From the NCBI GenBank assembly GCA_019090365.1, contig JAHRWC010000290.1:1-6478 (forward strand): a DNA stretch of 6,478 nt, in the 5' to 3' direction. Made by a program: the position numbers and the translations under genes. This DNA is from Flavobacteriaceae bacterium. GTDB lineage: Bacteria; Bacteroidota; Bacteroidia; Flavobacteriales; Flavobacteriaceae. The notes beneath the pieces were generated by a model. The model was not told where the DNA came from and made no database searches. It was given only the letters and a program-made list of their open reading frames with translations. Shown here piece after piece: positions 1-6,315 of the stretch; within the stretch, counting starts at the first letter, position 1; each line of letters begins with the position of its first letter.

Positions 1-374
1 AAAATGGAGCACAACCTACAGATACTGCAAGAGCTATTCTTTCTTATAAAGGAGTGATGTTGAAAAAACATTTAGCTGGTGGTGTTCGTAAAGGAGCATT
101 TACTGAAGAACAAGCTGAAGAAAAATTTAATGCTTGGATAGCTGAAAAAGGAGCTGCTATTGATGGAAAACGTACTGAATTATCAGATGCAGAAAGTAAA
201 GTTAAAGCTGATGCATTAGCTGCTGAAAAAGCAATTAATGATAAGCGTGTTTCTGATGCTACTGAAGTAGCTGAGGAAGAAGCAAAAGCTGCTGCTGCTG
301 AAGAAGCTGCAACTGAAGAAGCTGCAACTGAAGAAGCTCCTGCAGAAGTAGAAGCTTCAAAAGAAGAAGAATAA
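1..374 (+). CDS. rpsP: 30S ribosomal protein S16, C-terminal part (5' truncated by window edge)
   Basis: This is a structural protein of the small ribosomal subunit. The frame is open from base 3 to the TAA at 372-374, giving 123 visible residues with the N-terminus outside the window. The first residues ([19 protein letters not shown]) are the end of the conserved S16 core, which normally closes near residue 80. The apparent GTG at 54 and ATG at 57 are internal codons, not starts. After the core come about 100 extra residues, first a [13 protein letters not shown] segment with [16 protein letters not shown], then a low-complexity Ala/Glu tail ending in EEE. Such an extension is usual in Bacteroidota S16 and absent from the ~82-residue E. 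coli protein. The gene leads the rimM-trmN6 cluster, with rimM starting 11 bases after its stop, so they are probably co-transcribed. Identification is firm; the role of the acidic tail is unknown to me. Confidence 0.95.
   Translation, partial: NGAQPTDTARAILSYKGVMLKKHLAGGVRKGAFTEEQAEEKFNAWIAEKGAAIDGKRTELSDAESKVKADALAAEKAINDKRVSDATEVAEEEAKAAAAEEAATEEAATEEAPAEVEASKEEE
300..344 (+). repeat. 15-bp tandem repeat in the rpsP tail
   Basis: GAAGAAGCTGCAACT occurs at 300-314 and again without change at 315-329. A third, degenerate copy (GAAGAAGCTCCTGCA) follows at 330-344. The unit is five codons in frame and encodes [15 protein letters not shown]. It lies inside the acidic low-complexity tail of S16, so copy-number change by slippage would lengthen or shorten the tail without a frameshift. 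Confidence 0.9.
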
Positions 375-385
375 ATTTAATAGCA

Positions 386-910
386 ATGCAAAAGGAGAAT
401 TGTTTCTACTTAGGCAAGGTTGTTAGAAAATATAGCTTTAAAGGTGAGCTGTTAATCAAACTTGATACAGACGAACCCGAATTGTTTACCGGAATGGAAT
501 CAGTTTTTGTTGAAAAAAACAAAAACTTGATTCCATTTTTTATTGAAAGATCTTCACTTCATAAATCTACATTATTACGAGTGAAGTTTGAAGATATAGA
601 TTCTGAAAGTGATGCAGACAGTTTAATGAACTTGCATTTATTTTTGCCTTTAAATATGCTTCCAGAATTATCAGGAAATCAATTTTATTTTCACGAAATT
701 ATTGGGTATACTATAGAAGATAAAGACTTTGGGAAAGTAGGAGTTATTACTGGAGTTAATGACGGAACTGCTCAAGCTTTATTTGAAATCAATAGAGATG
801 GAAAAGAAATTCTAATTCCAATCAACGATGACATTATTAAAAATGTAGATCGTGATACAAAGACCATACTTTTAGATGTGCCAGCTGGGCTCATAGAACT
901 GTATTTATAA
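386..910 (+). CDS. rimM: Ribosome maturation factor RimM
   Basis: RimM is a cytoplasmic assembly factor that binds S19 and the 16S rRNA 3' (head) domain during 30S maturation. The 174-residue length is typical. The N-terminal beta-barrel domain (about residues 1-85) opens with FYLGKVVRKYSFKGELLIK, the usual 'GkivkphGlkGEv' region. A PRC-barrel domain (about 95-174) shows YFHEIIGYTI, then GKVGVITGV, ILIPI and the C-terminal DVPAGLIELYL, which matches the family's closing 'D.P.GLL.LY' signature. The ATG at 386 is the natural start because it places this motif at residue 8 and sits 11 bases after the rpsP stop. No Shine-Dalgarno precedes it, as is usual in Bacteroidota. The rpsP-rimM pairing is conserved across bacteria; here the next gene is trmN6 rather than trmD. 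The gap to trmN6 is one base, so translation is likely coupled. Confidence 0.95.
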   Translation: MQKENCFYLGKVVRKYSFKGELLIKLDTDEPELFTGMESVFVEKNKNLIPFFIERSSLHKSTLLRVKFEDIDSESDADSLMNLHLFLPLNMLPELSGNQFYFHEIIGYTIEDKDFGKVGVITGVNDGTAQALFEINRDGKEILIPINDDIIKNVDRDTKTILLDVPAGLIELYL

Positions 911-911
911 T

Positions 912-1625
912 ATGTCTTCTTCATTTAAATTCAAGCAATTTACAATTCATCAAGACCGTTGTGCAATGAAAATTGGTACCGATGGAGTACTTCTTGGTGC
1001 TTGGGTTTCTTTAGATAAATCACCACAAAGTATTTTAGATATTGGCGCAGGAACAGGCGTGATTGCATTACAATTAGCACAAAGAAGCTTTTCAGAAATT
1101 ATAGATGCTGTTGAAATAGATTCAGATGCTTTTGAACAATGTGTAGAAAATTTTGAAGCTTCAGATTGGGGAGATCGCTTATTCTGTTATCATGCTTCTG
1201 TTGAAGAATTAGCAGATGAGGTTGAAGAACAATACGATTTAATAGTTTCGAATCCTCCATTTTATACAGATGAATTTAAAAGCGATAATGCTGCTAGAGA
1301 TCAAGCGAGATCTACAGATGCTTTGCCATTTAACACCTTGCTTAAATCTGTTTCATTACTGCTTTCCGAAACAGGTCAGTTTTCAGTAATAATACCAAGA
1401 AAAGAAGAAGCATCATTTGTTGAAATGGCTTTTGCTTATGGATTGTATCCTATTAGAATTTGTAGAGTAAAAGGAACAATTACTTCCGAAGAAAAAAGAA
1501 GTATGCTTGAATTTTCTTTCAAAAAACAACCAGCTATAATAGATGAGTTAATCATCGAAATATCTAGACATCAATATACTGATGCTTATATTAATTTAGT
1601 GAAGGATTTTTACTTAAAAATGTAA
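912..1625 (+). CDS. trmN6: tRNA1(Val) (adenine(37)-N6)-methyltransferase (YfiC/TrmN6 family)
   Basis: This is an S-adenosylmethionine-dependent methyltransferase of the family that makes m6A at position 37 of tRNA1(Val). The N-terminus FKFKQFTIHQDRCAMKIGTDGVLLGAW is the characteristic start of the YfiC group (F.F..F.....C.MKvgTDg.LLGaW). The Rossmann-fold SAM motif I is DIGAGTG at residues 43-49, the acidic motif II is VEID at 67-70, and the adenine N6-type catalytic motif NPPF is at 114-117. The length of 237 residues fits. The ATG lies one base past the rimM stop, in the same operon. Its TAA (1623-1625) directly abuts the stop codon of the convergent gene on the other strand, with no terminator between. 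The family is secure. The exact target base is inferred from E. coli, and related members can be annotated more generally as tRNA or release-factor-like N6 methyltransferases. Confidence 0.9.
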   Translation: MSSSFKFKQFTIHQDRCAMKIGTDGVLLGAWVSLDKSPQSILDIGAGTGVIALQLAQRSFSEIIDAVEIDSDAFEQCVENFEASDWGDRLFCYHASVEELADEVEEQYDLIVSNPPFYTDEFKSDNAARDQARSTDALPFNTLLKSVSLLLSETGQFSVIIPRKEEASFVEMAFAYGLYPIRICRVKGTITSEEKRSMLEFSFKKQPAIIDELIIEISRHQYTDAYINLVKDFYLKM

Positions 1626-2504
1626 TTATAATTCTCTAAGGTAGGGTCTTGTTAAGCAAGTTGGGCCACCACCTCCATAAACACTTATATTCTCTCCATG
1701 ATAAGTTGTGACTTTGCATCCAGCTTCTTCTAATGCTTTTTTAGTTTTAGGGTTGCCTTGAACCATCAAACATTCTCTTGGCGCAATAGCCAAAACATTA
1801 CAACCCATCGATTCAAACTCATCATCGGGAACTTCAACCAAGTTAAAATTTCTTTTCAATAATTCGTTTCTAAATTTTATGGGCATTAATGGAGAATAAA
1901 CCACAGCTATATTTTTATCGACAGGACTTAAAATTGACATTAAGTGAAAGACATCTGAAGTGCCTTTATAATGAGGTAGTTCTGCAACTATCACTTCTAT
2001 ATTTTTAGGTTCAAGCATGTTCTTTAATTGCTTAATACCTTCTTCATTTGTTCTATAAGTATGGCCTACAGCTAAAGTTTTTTCATTTAACCAAGCTACA
2101 TCGCCACCCTCTAAAGTCCCTGGAGCTTTAATTTCACCTAAAATTGGAATTGACTGATTAATATAACTTTGCATTTGAGCTTTAGGTTCATTTAACCTTC
2201 CTGATTTTCCCATATTACAAATAATCATCCCAAAGTCTGTAGCAATTGATGCATCACGACAATAAATAGAATCTATAGTTACGCTTTCATCGAAAGGAAA
2301 TCGATGAATTTTTACTCCCTTATTTTGTAACTCTTCTTCAAAATTAACATACTCATTTATAGAAGCCTCAAAATTTGGTTGTTGTAAATAGTGTAATTCT
2401 TGCCATTGATTTTCTAATAATTTTTCTGAAACAAAAGCATTTTTAGCAGGTTTAATAAAAACTGACTTTAGTTTGTGAAATTCTGAATGATATGTTGTCT
2501 TCAT
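1626..2504 (-). CDS. Dimethylargininase/arginine deiminase superfamily hydrolase (DDAH-like)
   Basis: This 292-residue protein belongs to the guanidino-group-modifying (amidinotransferase-fold) superfamily. These enzymes attack the guanidino carbon of arginine or methylarginine through a cysteine thiouronium intermediate and form citrulline plus ammonia or a methylamine. The visible parts in order are FIKPAKNAFV near residue 16, YCRDASIAT at 81-89 (the superfamily's R-D substrate element), NMGKSGRLNEPK at 97-108, LEGGDVAWL at 131-139 (general acid Glu132), TSDVFHLMS at 182-190 (His187) and the C-terminal YGGGGPTCLTRPY with the presumed nucleophile Cys283. The Glu/His/Cys triad is therefore intact. 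The length is near that of DDAH and well short of a catabolic ArcA (about 410 residues), which favours DDAH-like activity, but free arginine or another guanidino compound is possible. The start codon overlaps the upstream antiporter stop by one base (TAATG), implying one mRNA and coupled translation. Confidence 0.8.
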   Translation of the reverse strand: MKTTYHSEFHKLKSVFIKPAKNAFVSEKLLENQWQELHYLQQPNFEASINEYVNFEEELQNKGVKIHRFPFDESVTIDSIYCRDASIATDFGMIICNMGKSGRLNEPKAQMQSYINQSIPILGEIKAPGTLEGGDVAWLNEKTLAVGHTYRTNEEGIKQLKNMLEPKNIEVIVAELPHYKGTSDVFHLMSILSPVDKNIAVVYSPLMPIKFRNELLKRNFNLVEVPDDEFESMGCNVLAIAPRECLMVQGNPKTKKALEEAGCKVTTYHGENISVYGGGGPTCLTRPYLREL

Positions 2505-3814
2505 TAATTTTCTTTGTTTTTAATCCATTTCATATAAATATAAACTGGAATTCCTATTAATATTAATAAGAAACCATAAAACACGGTTTCTGCTCCAGAG
2601 CCATATATTGCCCAAAGTGAATAGGCAAATCCTAATGTGGATAATACAAATGTTTTAATCCAACTTTTGGTATGTAATTTTTTTTCAATTACAATTAATG
2701 CATAGGATGCAGCTGTAAATAAATAAGGCATTAATACTACTAGAGTAGTAAGTTGAACTATAAATTCAAATTGTTCAACTAAACCTTCCGAATAGTTCAT
2801 TAACATAACGATAGAGGATAATACACCTCCTATAATAAATCCATTTACGGGAGCTCCTTTTTTGTTTTCTTTTTTGAAAAAGTCTGGAAATAAATTATCT
2901 TTTGCAGTCGCCATAGAAATTTGCCCAGTGATTAAAATCCATCCGTTTAATACCCCTATTCCAGAAATTAAAACACCGATTGCTACAAAATAACCACCAT
3001 ATTCTCCACCTATAATTTTAGCAGCTTCTGCAAAAGGAGCAGGAGAATTTTGCAAAATATCTAAGGGTAAAATTCCAAATAAAACTATGGTTCCTAATAT
3101 ATATAATAGGGTTACTATTATTGTGCCTAACATTGTTGCTCTTGGAATAGTTTTTTCTGGATTTTCTATATTCCCAGCAGGAATTGTAGCGCATTCAATT
3201 CCTAAAAAAGCATATAAAGTTAAGGTAGCTACTGCAGACAATGTTGTGAAATTGCTTTCCTCAGTTATATTAAAATCTGGAAGATTCTCTAACTTAAAAA
3301 AGAAAAGACCAATAACTATTATAAATAATAAAGGTAAAATCTTTATGACTGTTGTAATTAACTGAATTTTCCCAGATTCTTTAATTCCTCTTGTATTAAC
3401 CCAAGTAAAAATCCATATAAGAGCTAAACCTAAACTAACCGATAATACAGAATTAGTAGCTAATTCAGGAATAAAAAAACTTGCAGCACCAATAATTGCA
3501 ATTGCAACTGCGCCATTACTTACCCAACAAGCAATCCAATAACCCCAAGCAACTAAAAATCCAATAAAATCACCAAATCCCGCTTTTGAATACACATAAG
3601 GGCCGCCACTTTTACTGACAATAATCTTACTAAAATTGCTAAATATCTTAGCTAATATTAAAGCACCTGTAGCTGTAAAAATCCAGCCTAATAAGCTGAT
3701 GCTCCCATAATTTGATAATACTGCTGGTAAAACAAAAATTCCTACACCAATCATATTTCCAACGACAAGAGATGTTGCTGTTAATAAACCAATTTTTTGA
3801 GTTTTAGGATTCAT
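2504..3814 (-). CDS. AdiC-like APC-family amino-acid permease/antiporter
   Basis: This is an inner-membrane amino-acid transporter of 436 residues with about 12 hydrophobic segments, the APC fold. It begins with the family's unwound-TM1 motif VVGNMIGVGIF (residues 17-27). Compared from memory with E. coli AdiC (arginine/agmatine antiporter), it keeps the ACW..N segment on TM3 (A95, C96, W97, N100; AdiC A96, C97, N101 contact the guanidinium). It also keeps the outer tyrosine in YWIAC (Y92), TM6 Glu207 in GIECAT (AdiC E208), the TM8 gate Trp292 in GWILITGQ (AdiC W293) and Tyr364 in MPYLFT (AdiC Y365). Two AdiC sites differ: Val24 for Ser26 and Tyr201 for Trp202. Related members include CadB, PotE and ArcD-type exchangers. 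It is the first gene of a two-gene operon with the DDAH/ADI-like hydrolase, so import of a guanidino substrate or exchange for its product is the likely job. The ATG at 3814 gives a short cytoplasmic N-terminus. Confidence 0.85.
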   Translation of the reverse strand: MNPKTQKIGLLTATSLVVGNMIGVGIFVLPAVLSNYGSISLLGWIFTATGALILAKIFSNFSKIIVSKSGGPYVYSKAGFGDFIGFLVAWGYWIACWVSNGAVAIAIIGAASFFIPELATNSVLSVSLGLALIWIFTWVNTRGIKESGKIQLITTVIKILPLLFIIVIGLFFFKLENLPDFNITEESNFTTLSAVATLTLYAFLGIECATIPAGNIENPEKTIPRATMLGTIIVTLLYILGTIVLFGILPLDILQNSPAPFAEAAKIIGGEYGGYFVAIGVLISGIGVLNGWILITGQISMATAKDNLFPDFFKKENKKGAPVNGFIIGGVLSSIVMLMNYSEGLVEQFEFIVQLTTLVVLMPYLFTAASYALIVIEKKLHTKSWIKTFVLSTLGFAYSLWAIYGSGAETVFYGFLLILIGIPVYIYMKWIKNKEN

Positions 3815-3892
3815 ACTTCTTTAAAATTGATTAAAAAATATTTGATTAAATTTAAAGTCAATTCGTGAATATACAATAATCAATATATAGAT
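3815..3892. promoter_or_regulatory. Divergent promoter/operator region between antiporter and Rieske genes
   Basis: These 78 very AT-rich bases must hold the start signals for both diverging genes. On the - strand, ATTG (bases 3877-3874) followed after 19 bases by TAAATTTA (3854-3847) approximates the Bacteroidota -33/-7 pattern (TTTG, then TAnnTTTG), with a leader of roughly 25 bases to the ATG at 3814. TAAATTTA is its own reverse complement. On the + strand it also has TTG (3827-3829) 17 bases upstream, a slightly short spacing. TTGATTAAA is directly repeated at 3827-3835 and 3842-3850, and AATCAA (3878-3883) is an inverted copy of its core, so a regulator could bind here. All of this is motif reading by eye in AT-rich DNA and is tentative. 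Confidence 0.35.
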
Positions 3893-4981
3893 ATGGAACA
3901 GAAGTTTAATATTCATCCAGATATTTCCAAAGCAGAAACGTTACCGGCATCCTTTTATCGTGATAAGGAAGTTTTTGAAAGTATTAAAGAAAAAATATTT
4001 TTAAAAACGTGGCAATGTGTTGGGGATGAGAATTTAGTTCCTCTTTCTCAATCTGTGCATCCCTTAGTTCTTTTAGATAATTACTTAACCGAACCTTTAG
4101 TGATTGTTAGAAATGAAAATGATGATATAAATTGTTTTACAAATGTGTGCACACATCGAGGTAATTTAGTGGTTTTAAATCCAGGTAAAATAAAAAAACT
4201 TTCATGTATGTATCATGGAAGACGATTTAGCTTAGATGGAGAGTTTGAACATATGCCTGAGTTTGAAGATGCTGAAGATTTTCCAAGACCTTGTGATCAT
4301 TTACACAAATTTCCTTTAGAAAAATGGGGGCCACTTTTATTTGTTGGTTTAAATCCAGAATTTCAATTTTCAAAAGTGATTGATAAGATGAAAGAACGAA
4401 TAGGATTTCTTCCTTTAGATGAATTTTCTTTAGATACATCAACAAGTAAAGAATTTTTAGTACATGCGCATTGGGCTTTGTACTGTGATAATTATTTGGA
4501 GGGCTTTCATGTTCCTTTTGTACATGAAGGATTAAATAAAGTATTGGATTATGGAAGTTATAAAACTGAAACCTATGAGCATTGTAACCTTCAAATTGGT
4601 TTTACAAATGAAGCTACAGAAGTATTTGATTTGCCTGAAGGTCATATAGATTACGGTAAAAATGTAGCAGCCTATTATTATTGGGTGTTTCCTAATATGA
4701 TGTTTAACTTTTATCCTTGGGGCCTCTCTTTAAATATTGTAAAACCTATTGATATTAATAGAACAAAGGTCTCTTTTATTTCTTATGTATATGATCCTTC
4801 AAAATTAAATAAAGGCGCTGGAAACGATTTAGAGAAAGTAGAAAGAGAAGATGAGTTTGTAGTAGAAAATGTTCAAAAAGGAGTAAATTCATCATTTTAT
4901 AAAGCAGGAAGGTTTTCTCCTAAAAGAGAAAAAGGAGTGCATCATTTTCATAGTTTACTTGCCAAATATTTAAATAAATAA
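3893..4981 (+). CDS. Rieske non-heme iron oxygenase, alpha subunit
   Basis: This is a 362-residue ring-hydroxylating-type oxygenase large subunit, predicted cytoplasmic. The N-terminal Rieske [2Fe-2S] domain shows CTHRG (Cys86, His88) and CMYHG (Cys105, His108), the full C-x-H...C-x2-H ligand set. The C-terminal SRPBCC catalytic domain shows CDNYLEGFHVPFVHEG, giving mononuclear iron ligands His206 and His211. Asp320 in ERDEFVV-like context (REDEFVVENVQKG) is the likely third ligand. Glu203, three residues before His206, occupies the electron-bridging position that is Asp in naphthalene dioxygenase and Glu in carnitine (CntA), choline and glycine-betaine oxygenases. That hints at a small or quaternary amine substrate but does not prove it. 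No ferredoxin or reductase partner and no beta subunit lie in the window. The gene diverges from the antiporter-hydrolase operon and is followed by gcdH. The ATG at 3893 is the first sensible start; no Shine-Dalgarno is visible. Confidence 0.88.
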   Translation: MEQKFNIHPDISKAETLPASFYRDKEVFESIKEKIFLKTWQCVGDENLVPLSQSVHPLVLLDNYLTEPLVIVRNENDDINCFTNVCTHRGNLVVLNPGKIKKLSCMYHGRRFSLDGEFEHMPEFEDAEDFPRPCDHLHKFPLEKWGPLLFVGLNPEFQFSKVIDKMKERIGFLPLDEFSLDTSTSKEFLVHAHWALYCDNYLEGFHVPFVHEGLNKVLDYGSYKTETYEHCNLQIGFTNEATEVFDLPEGHIDYGKNVAAYYYWVFPNMMFNFYPWGLSLNIVKPIDINRTKVSFISYVYDPSKLNKGAGNDLEKVEREDEFVVENVQKGVNSSFYKAGRFSPKREKGVHHFHSLLAKYLNK

Positions 4982-5017
4982 TCCTTAAAATAGTGTATAA
5001 TTTTTCGCTATAAAAAG

Positions 5018-5047
5018 TGCAAAATTGCATGGCATTAATTACATTTG
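5018..5047 (+). promoter_or_regulatory. Putative Bacteroidota promoter with inverted repeat ahead of gcdH
   Basis: TACATTTG at 5040-5047 matches the Bacteroidota -7 consensus TAnnTTTG at every fixed base. The expected -33 position, 20 bases upstream, reads GTG (5017-5019), two of three bases of TTG. Transcription would then begin about 5053, giving a leader of roughly 12 bases to the ATG at 5066. A perfect inverted repeat, TGCAA-AA-TTGCA (5018-5029), sits between the two elements, where a bound repressor could block transcription. The -7 match is good; the operator is speculative. Confidence 0.45.
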
Positions 5048-5065
5048 ACAAATAAATTAAAGATT

Positions 5066-6244
5066 ATGAAACCCGATTTATTTGAAGCTCCAGATTATTA
5101 TAATTTAGATGAATTATTAACTGAAGAACACAAACTAGTTCGTGATGCAGCTCGTGAGTGGGTGAAACGTGATGTTTCTCCTATAATCGAAGAATATGCT
5201 CAAAAAGCTGAATTTCCAACACAAATTGTAAATGGATTAGCAGATATAGGTGCTTTTGGACCTTATATTCCTGTTGAATATGGGGGTGCTGGATTAGATC
5301 AGATTTCTTATGGTTTAATCATGCAAGAAATAGAGCGTGGAGATTCTGGTGTAAGAAGTACAGCTTCTGTACAATCATCGCTAGTGATGTATCCAATCTG
5401 GAAATATGGAAATGAAGAACAACGTAATAAATATTTGCCAAAATTAGCTTCTGGTGAATGGATGGGTTGTTTTGGACTTACAGAACCAGATTTTGGATCG
5501 AACCCAGGTGGAATGGTAACTAATTTTAAAGATATGGGAGATCATTATCTTTTAAATGGCGCAAAAATGTGGATTTCGAATGCTCCATTTGCACAGGTTG
5601 CTGTAGTGTGGGCTAAAAACGAAGAAGGTCGAATTCACGGGCTTATTGTTGAACGTGGAATGGAAGGTTTTTCTACACCAGAAACGCATAATAAATGGTC
5701 ACTTCGTGCTTCTTCTACTGGAGAGTTGATTTTTGATAATGTCAAAGTTCCTAAAGAAAATCTATTGCCAAATAAATCTGGTTTAGGTGCTCCTTTAGGA
5801 TGTTTAGATTCTGCTCGTTATGGAATCGCTTGGGGAGCAATTGGTGCTGCTATGGATTGTTATGATACTGCATTAAGATATTCGAAAGAGCGTATTCAAT
5901 TTGGAAAACCAATTGGGCAATTTCAATTGCAACAAAAGAAATTAGCTGAAATGATTACTGAAATCACAAAAGCTCAATTATTAACATGGCGTTTAGGCGT
6001 GTTAAGAAATGATGGAAAAGCTACTTCTGCACAAATATCTATGGCGAAAAGAAATAATGTAGATATGGCAATAAATATTGCGCGTGAAGCAAGACAAATG
6101 TTAGGTGGAATGGGTATCTCTGGAGAATATTCAATCATGCGTCATTCAATGAATTTAGAAAGTGTTATTACTTATGAAGGAACACATGATATCCATTTAT
6201 TAATTACAGGTATGGATGTTACTGGGTTAAATGCTTTTAAATAA
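5066..6244 (+). CDS. gcdH: Glutaryl-CoA dehydrogenase (acyl-CoA dehydrogenase family)
   Basis: This FAD enzyme oxidises and decarboxylates glutaryl-CoA to crotonyl-CoA in lysine and tryptophan breakdown, passing electrons to ETF. Translated from the ATG at 5066 it has 392 residues, the family's mature length. It matches human GCDH, as recalled, over its whole length: DSGVRSTASVQSSLVM at residues 93-108, GCFGLTEPDFGSNPGG (134-149), KWSLRASSTGELIF (210-223), ARYGIAWGAIGA (250-261), KRNN (328-331), ARQMLGGMGIS (342-352) and NLESVITYEGTHDIH (363-377). Arg97 corresponds to the glutarate-carboxylate-binding Arg94 of human GCDH, and Glu371 to catalytic base Glu370. Both are diagnostic of GCDH rather than generic short-chain dehydrogenases. 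A TTG at 5045 in frame would add seven residues, but it overlaps the likely -7 promoter element, so ATG 5066 is preferred. An intrinsic terminator follows 27 bases after the stop. It could be read partly from the Rieske gene 84 bases upstream. Confidence 0.92.
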   Translation: MKPDLFEAPDYYNLDELLTEEHKLVRDAAREWVKRDVSPIIEEYAQKAEFPTQIVNGLADIGAFGPYIPVEYGGAGLDQISYGLIMQEIERGDSGVRSTASVQSSLVMYPIWKYGNEEQRNKYLPKLASGEWMGCFGLTEPDFGSNPGGMVTNFKDMGDHYLLNGAKMWISNAPFAQVAVVWAKNEEGRIHGLIVERGMEGFSTPETHNKWSLRASSTGELIFDNVKVPKENLLPNKSGLGAPLGCLDSARYGIAWGAIGAAMDCYDTALRYSKERIQFGKPIGQFQLQQKKLAEMITEITKAQLLTWRLGVLRNDGKATSAQISMAKRNNVDMAINIAREARQMLGGMGISGEYSIMRHSMNLESVITYEGTHDIHLLITGMDVTGLNAFK

Positions 6245-6270
6245 AAATTTAAAAAGTTTATAATATTTAA

Positions 6271-6300
6271 AAAAAGCGAGTTTTATTACTCGCTTTTTTT
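6271..6300 (+). terminator. Rho-independent terminator after gcdH
   Basis: The left arm AAAAAGCGAG (6271-6280) pairs perfectly with the right arm CTCGCTTTTT (6289-6298) around the 8-base loop TTTTATTA. The T-tract runs to 6300. The A-run on the left means it could also stop transcripts coming from the opposite strand. It closes the gcdH transcription unit. Confidence 0.9.
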
Positions 6301-6315
6301 ATTGATATTTACATC

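Noticed and set aside
54..59. GTG/ATG at 54-57 as a true gene start
   Set aside because: The frame is open upstream to the window edge and encodes the conserved S16 core, so these are internal Val and Met codons.
375..385. AAATTTAATAG before rimM as a promoter
   Set aside because: The gap is only 11 bases within a conserved operon, and AT-rich matches of this kind are expected by chance here.
3087..3365. Open frame of 92 codons on the + strand inside the antiporter gene
   Set aside because: It lies entirely antisense to a well-supported membrane transporter, has no recognisable domain and is explained as a complementary-strand shadow.
4227..4445. Open frame of 72 codons on the - strand inside the Rieske gene
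   Set aside because: It is antisense to conserved Rieske oxygenase sequence, of low complexity and without any family resemblance.
4991..5010. Possible hairpin terminator after the Rieske gene (TAGTG ... CGCTA)
   Set aside because: The stem has only five pairs including one G-T wobble, and no T-tract follows it.
5045..5065. TTG at 5045 as the gcdH start, adding seven residues
   Set aside because: It overlaps the TACATTTG promoter-like element, and the ATG at 5066 gives the usual N-terminus and length of the family.
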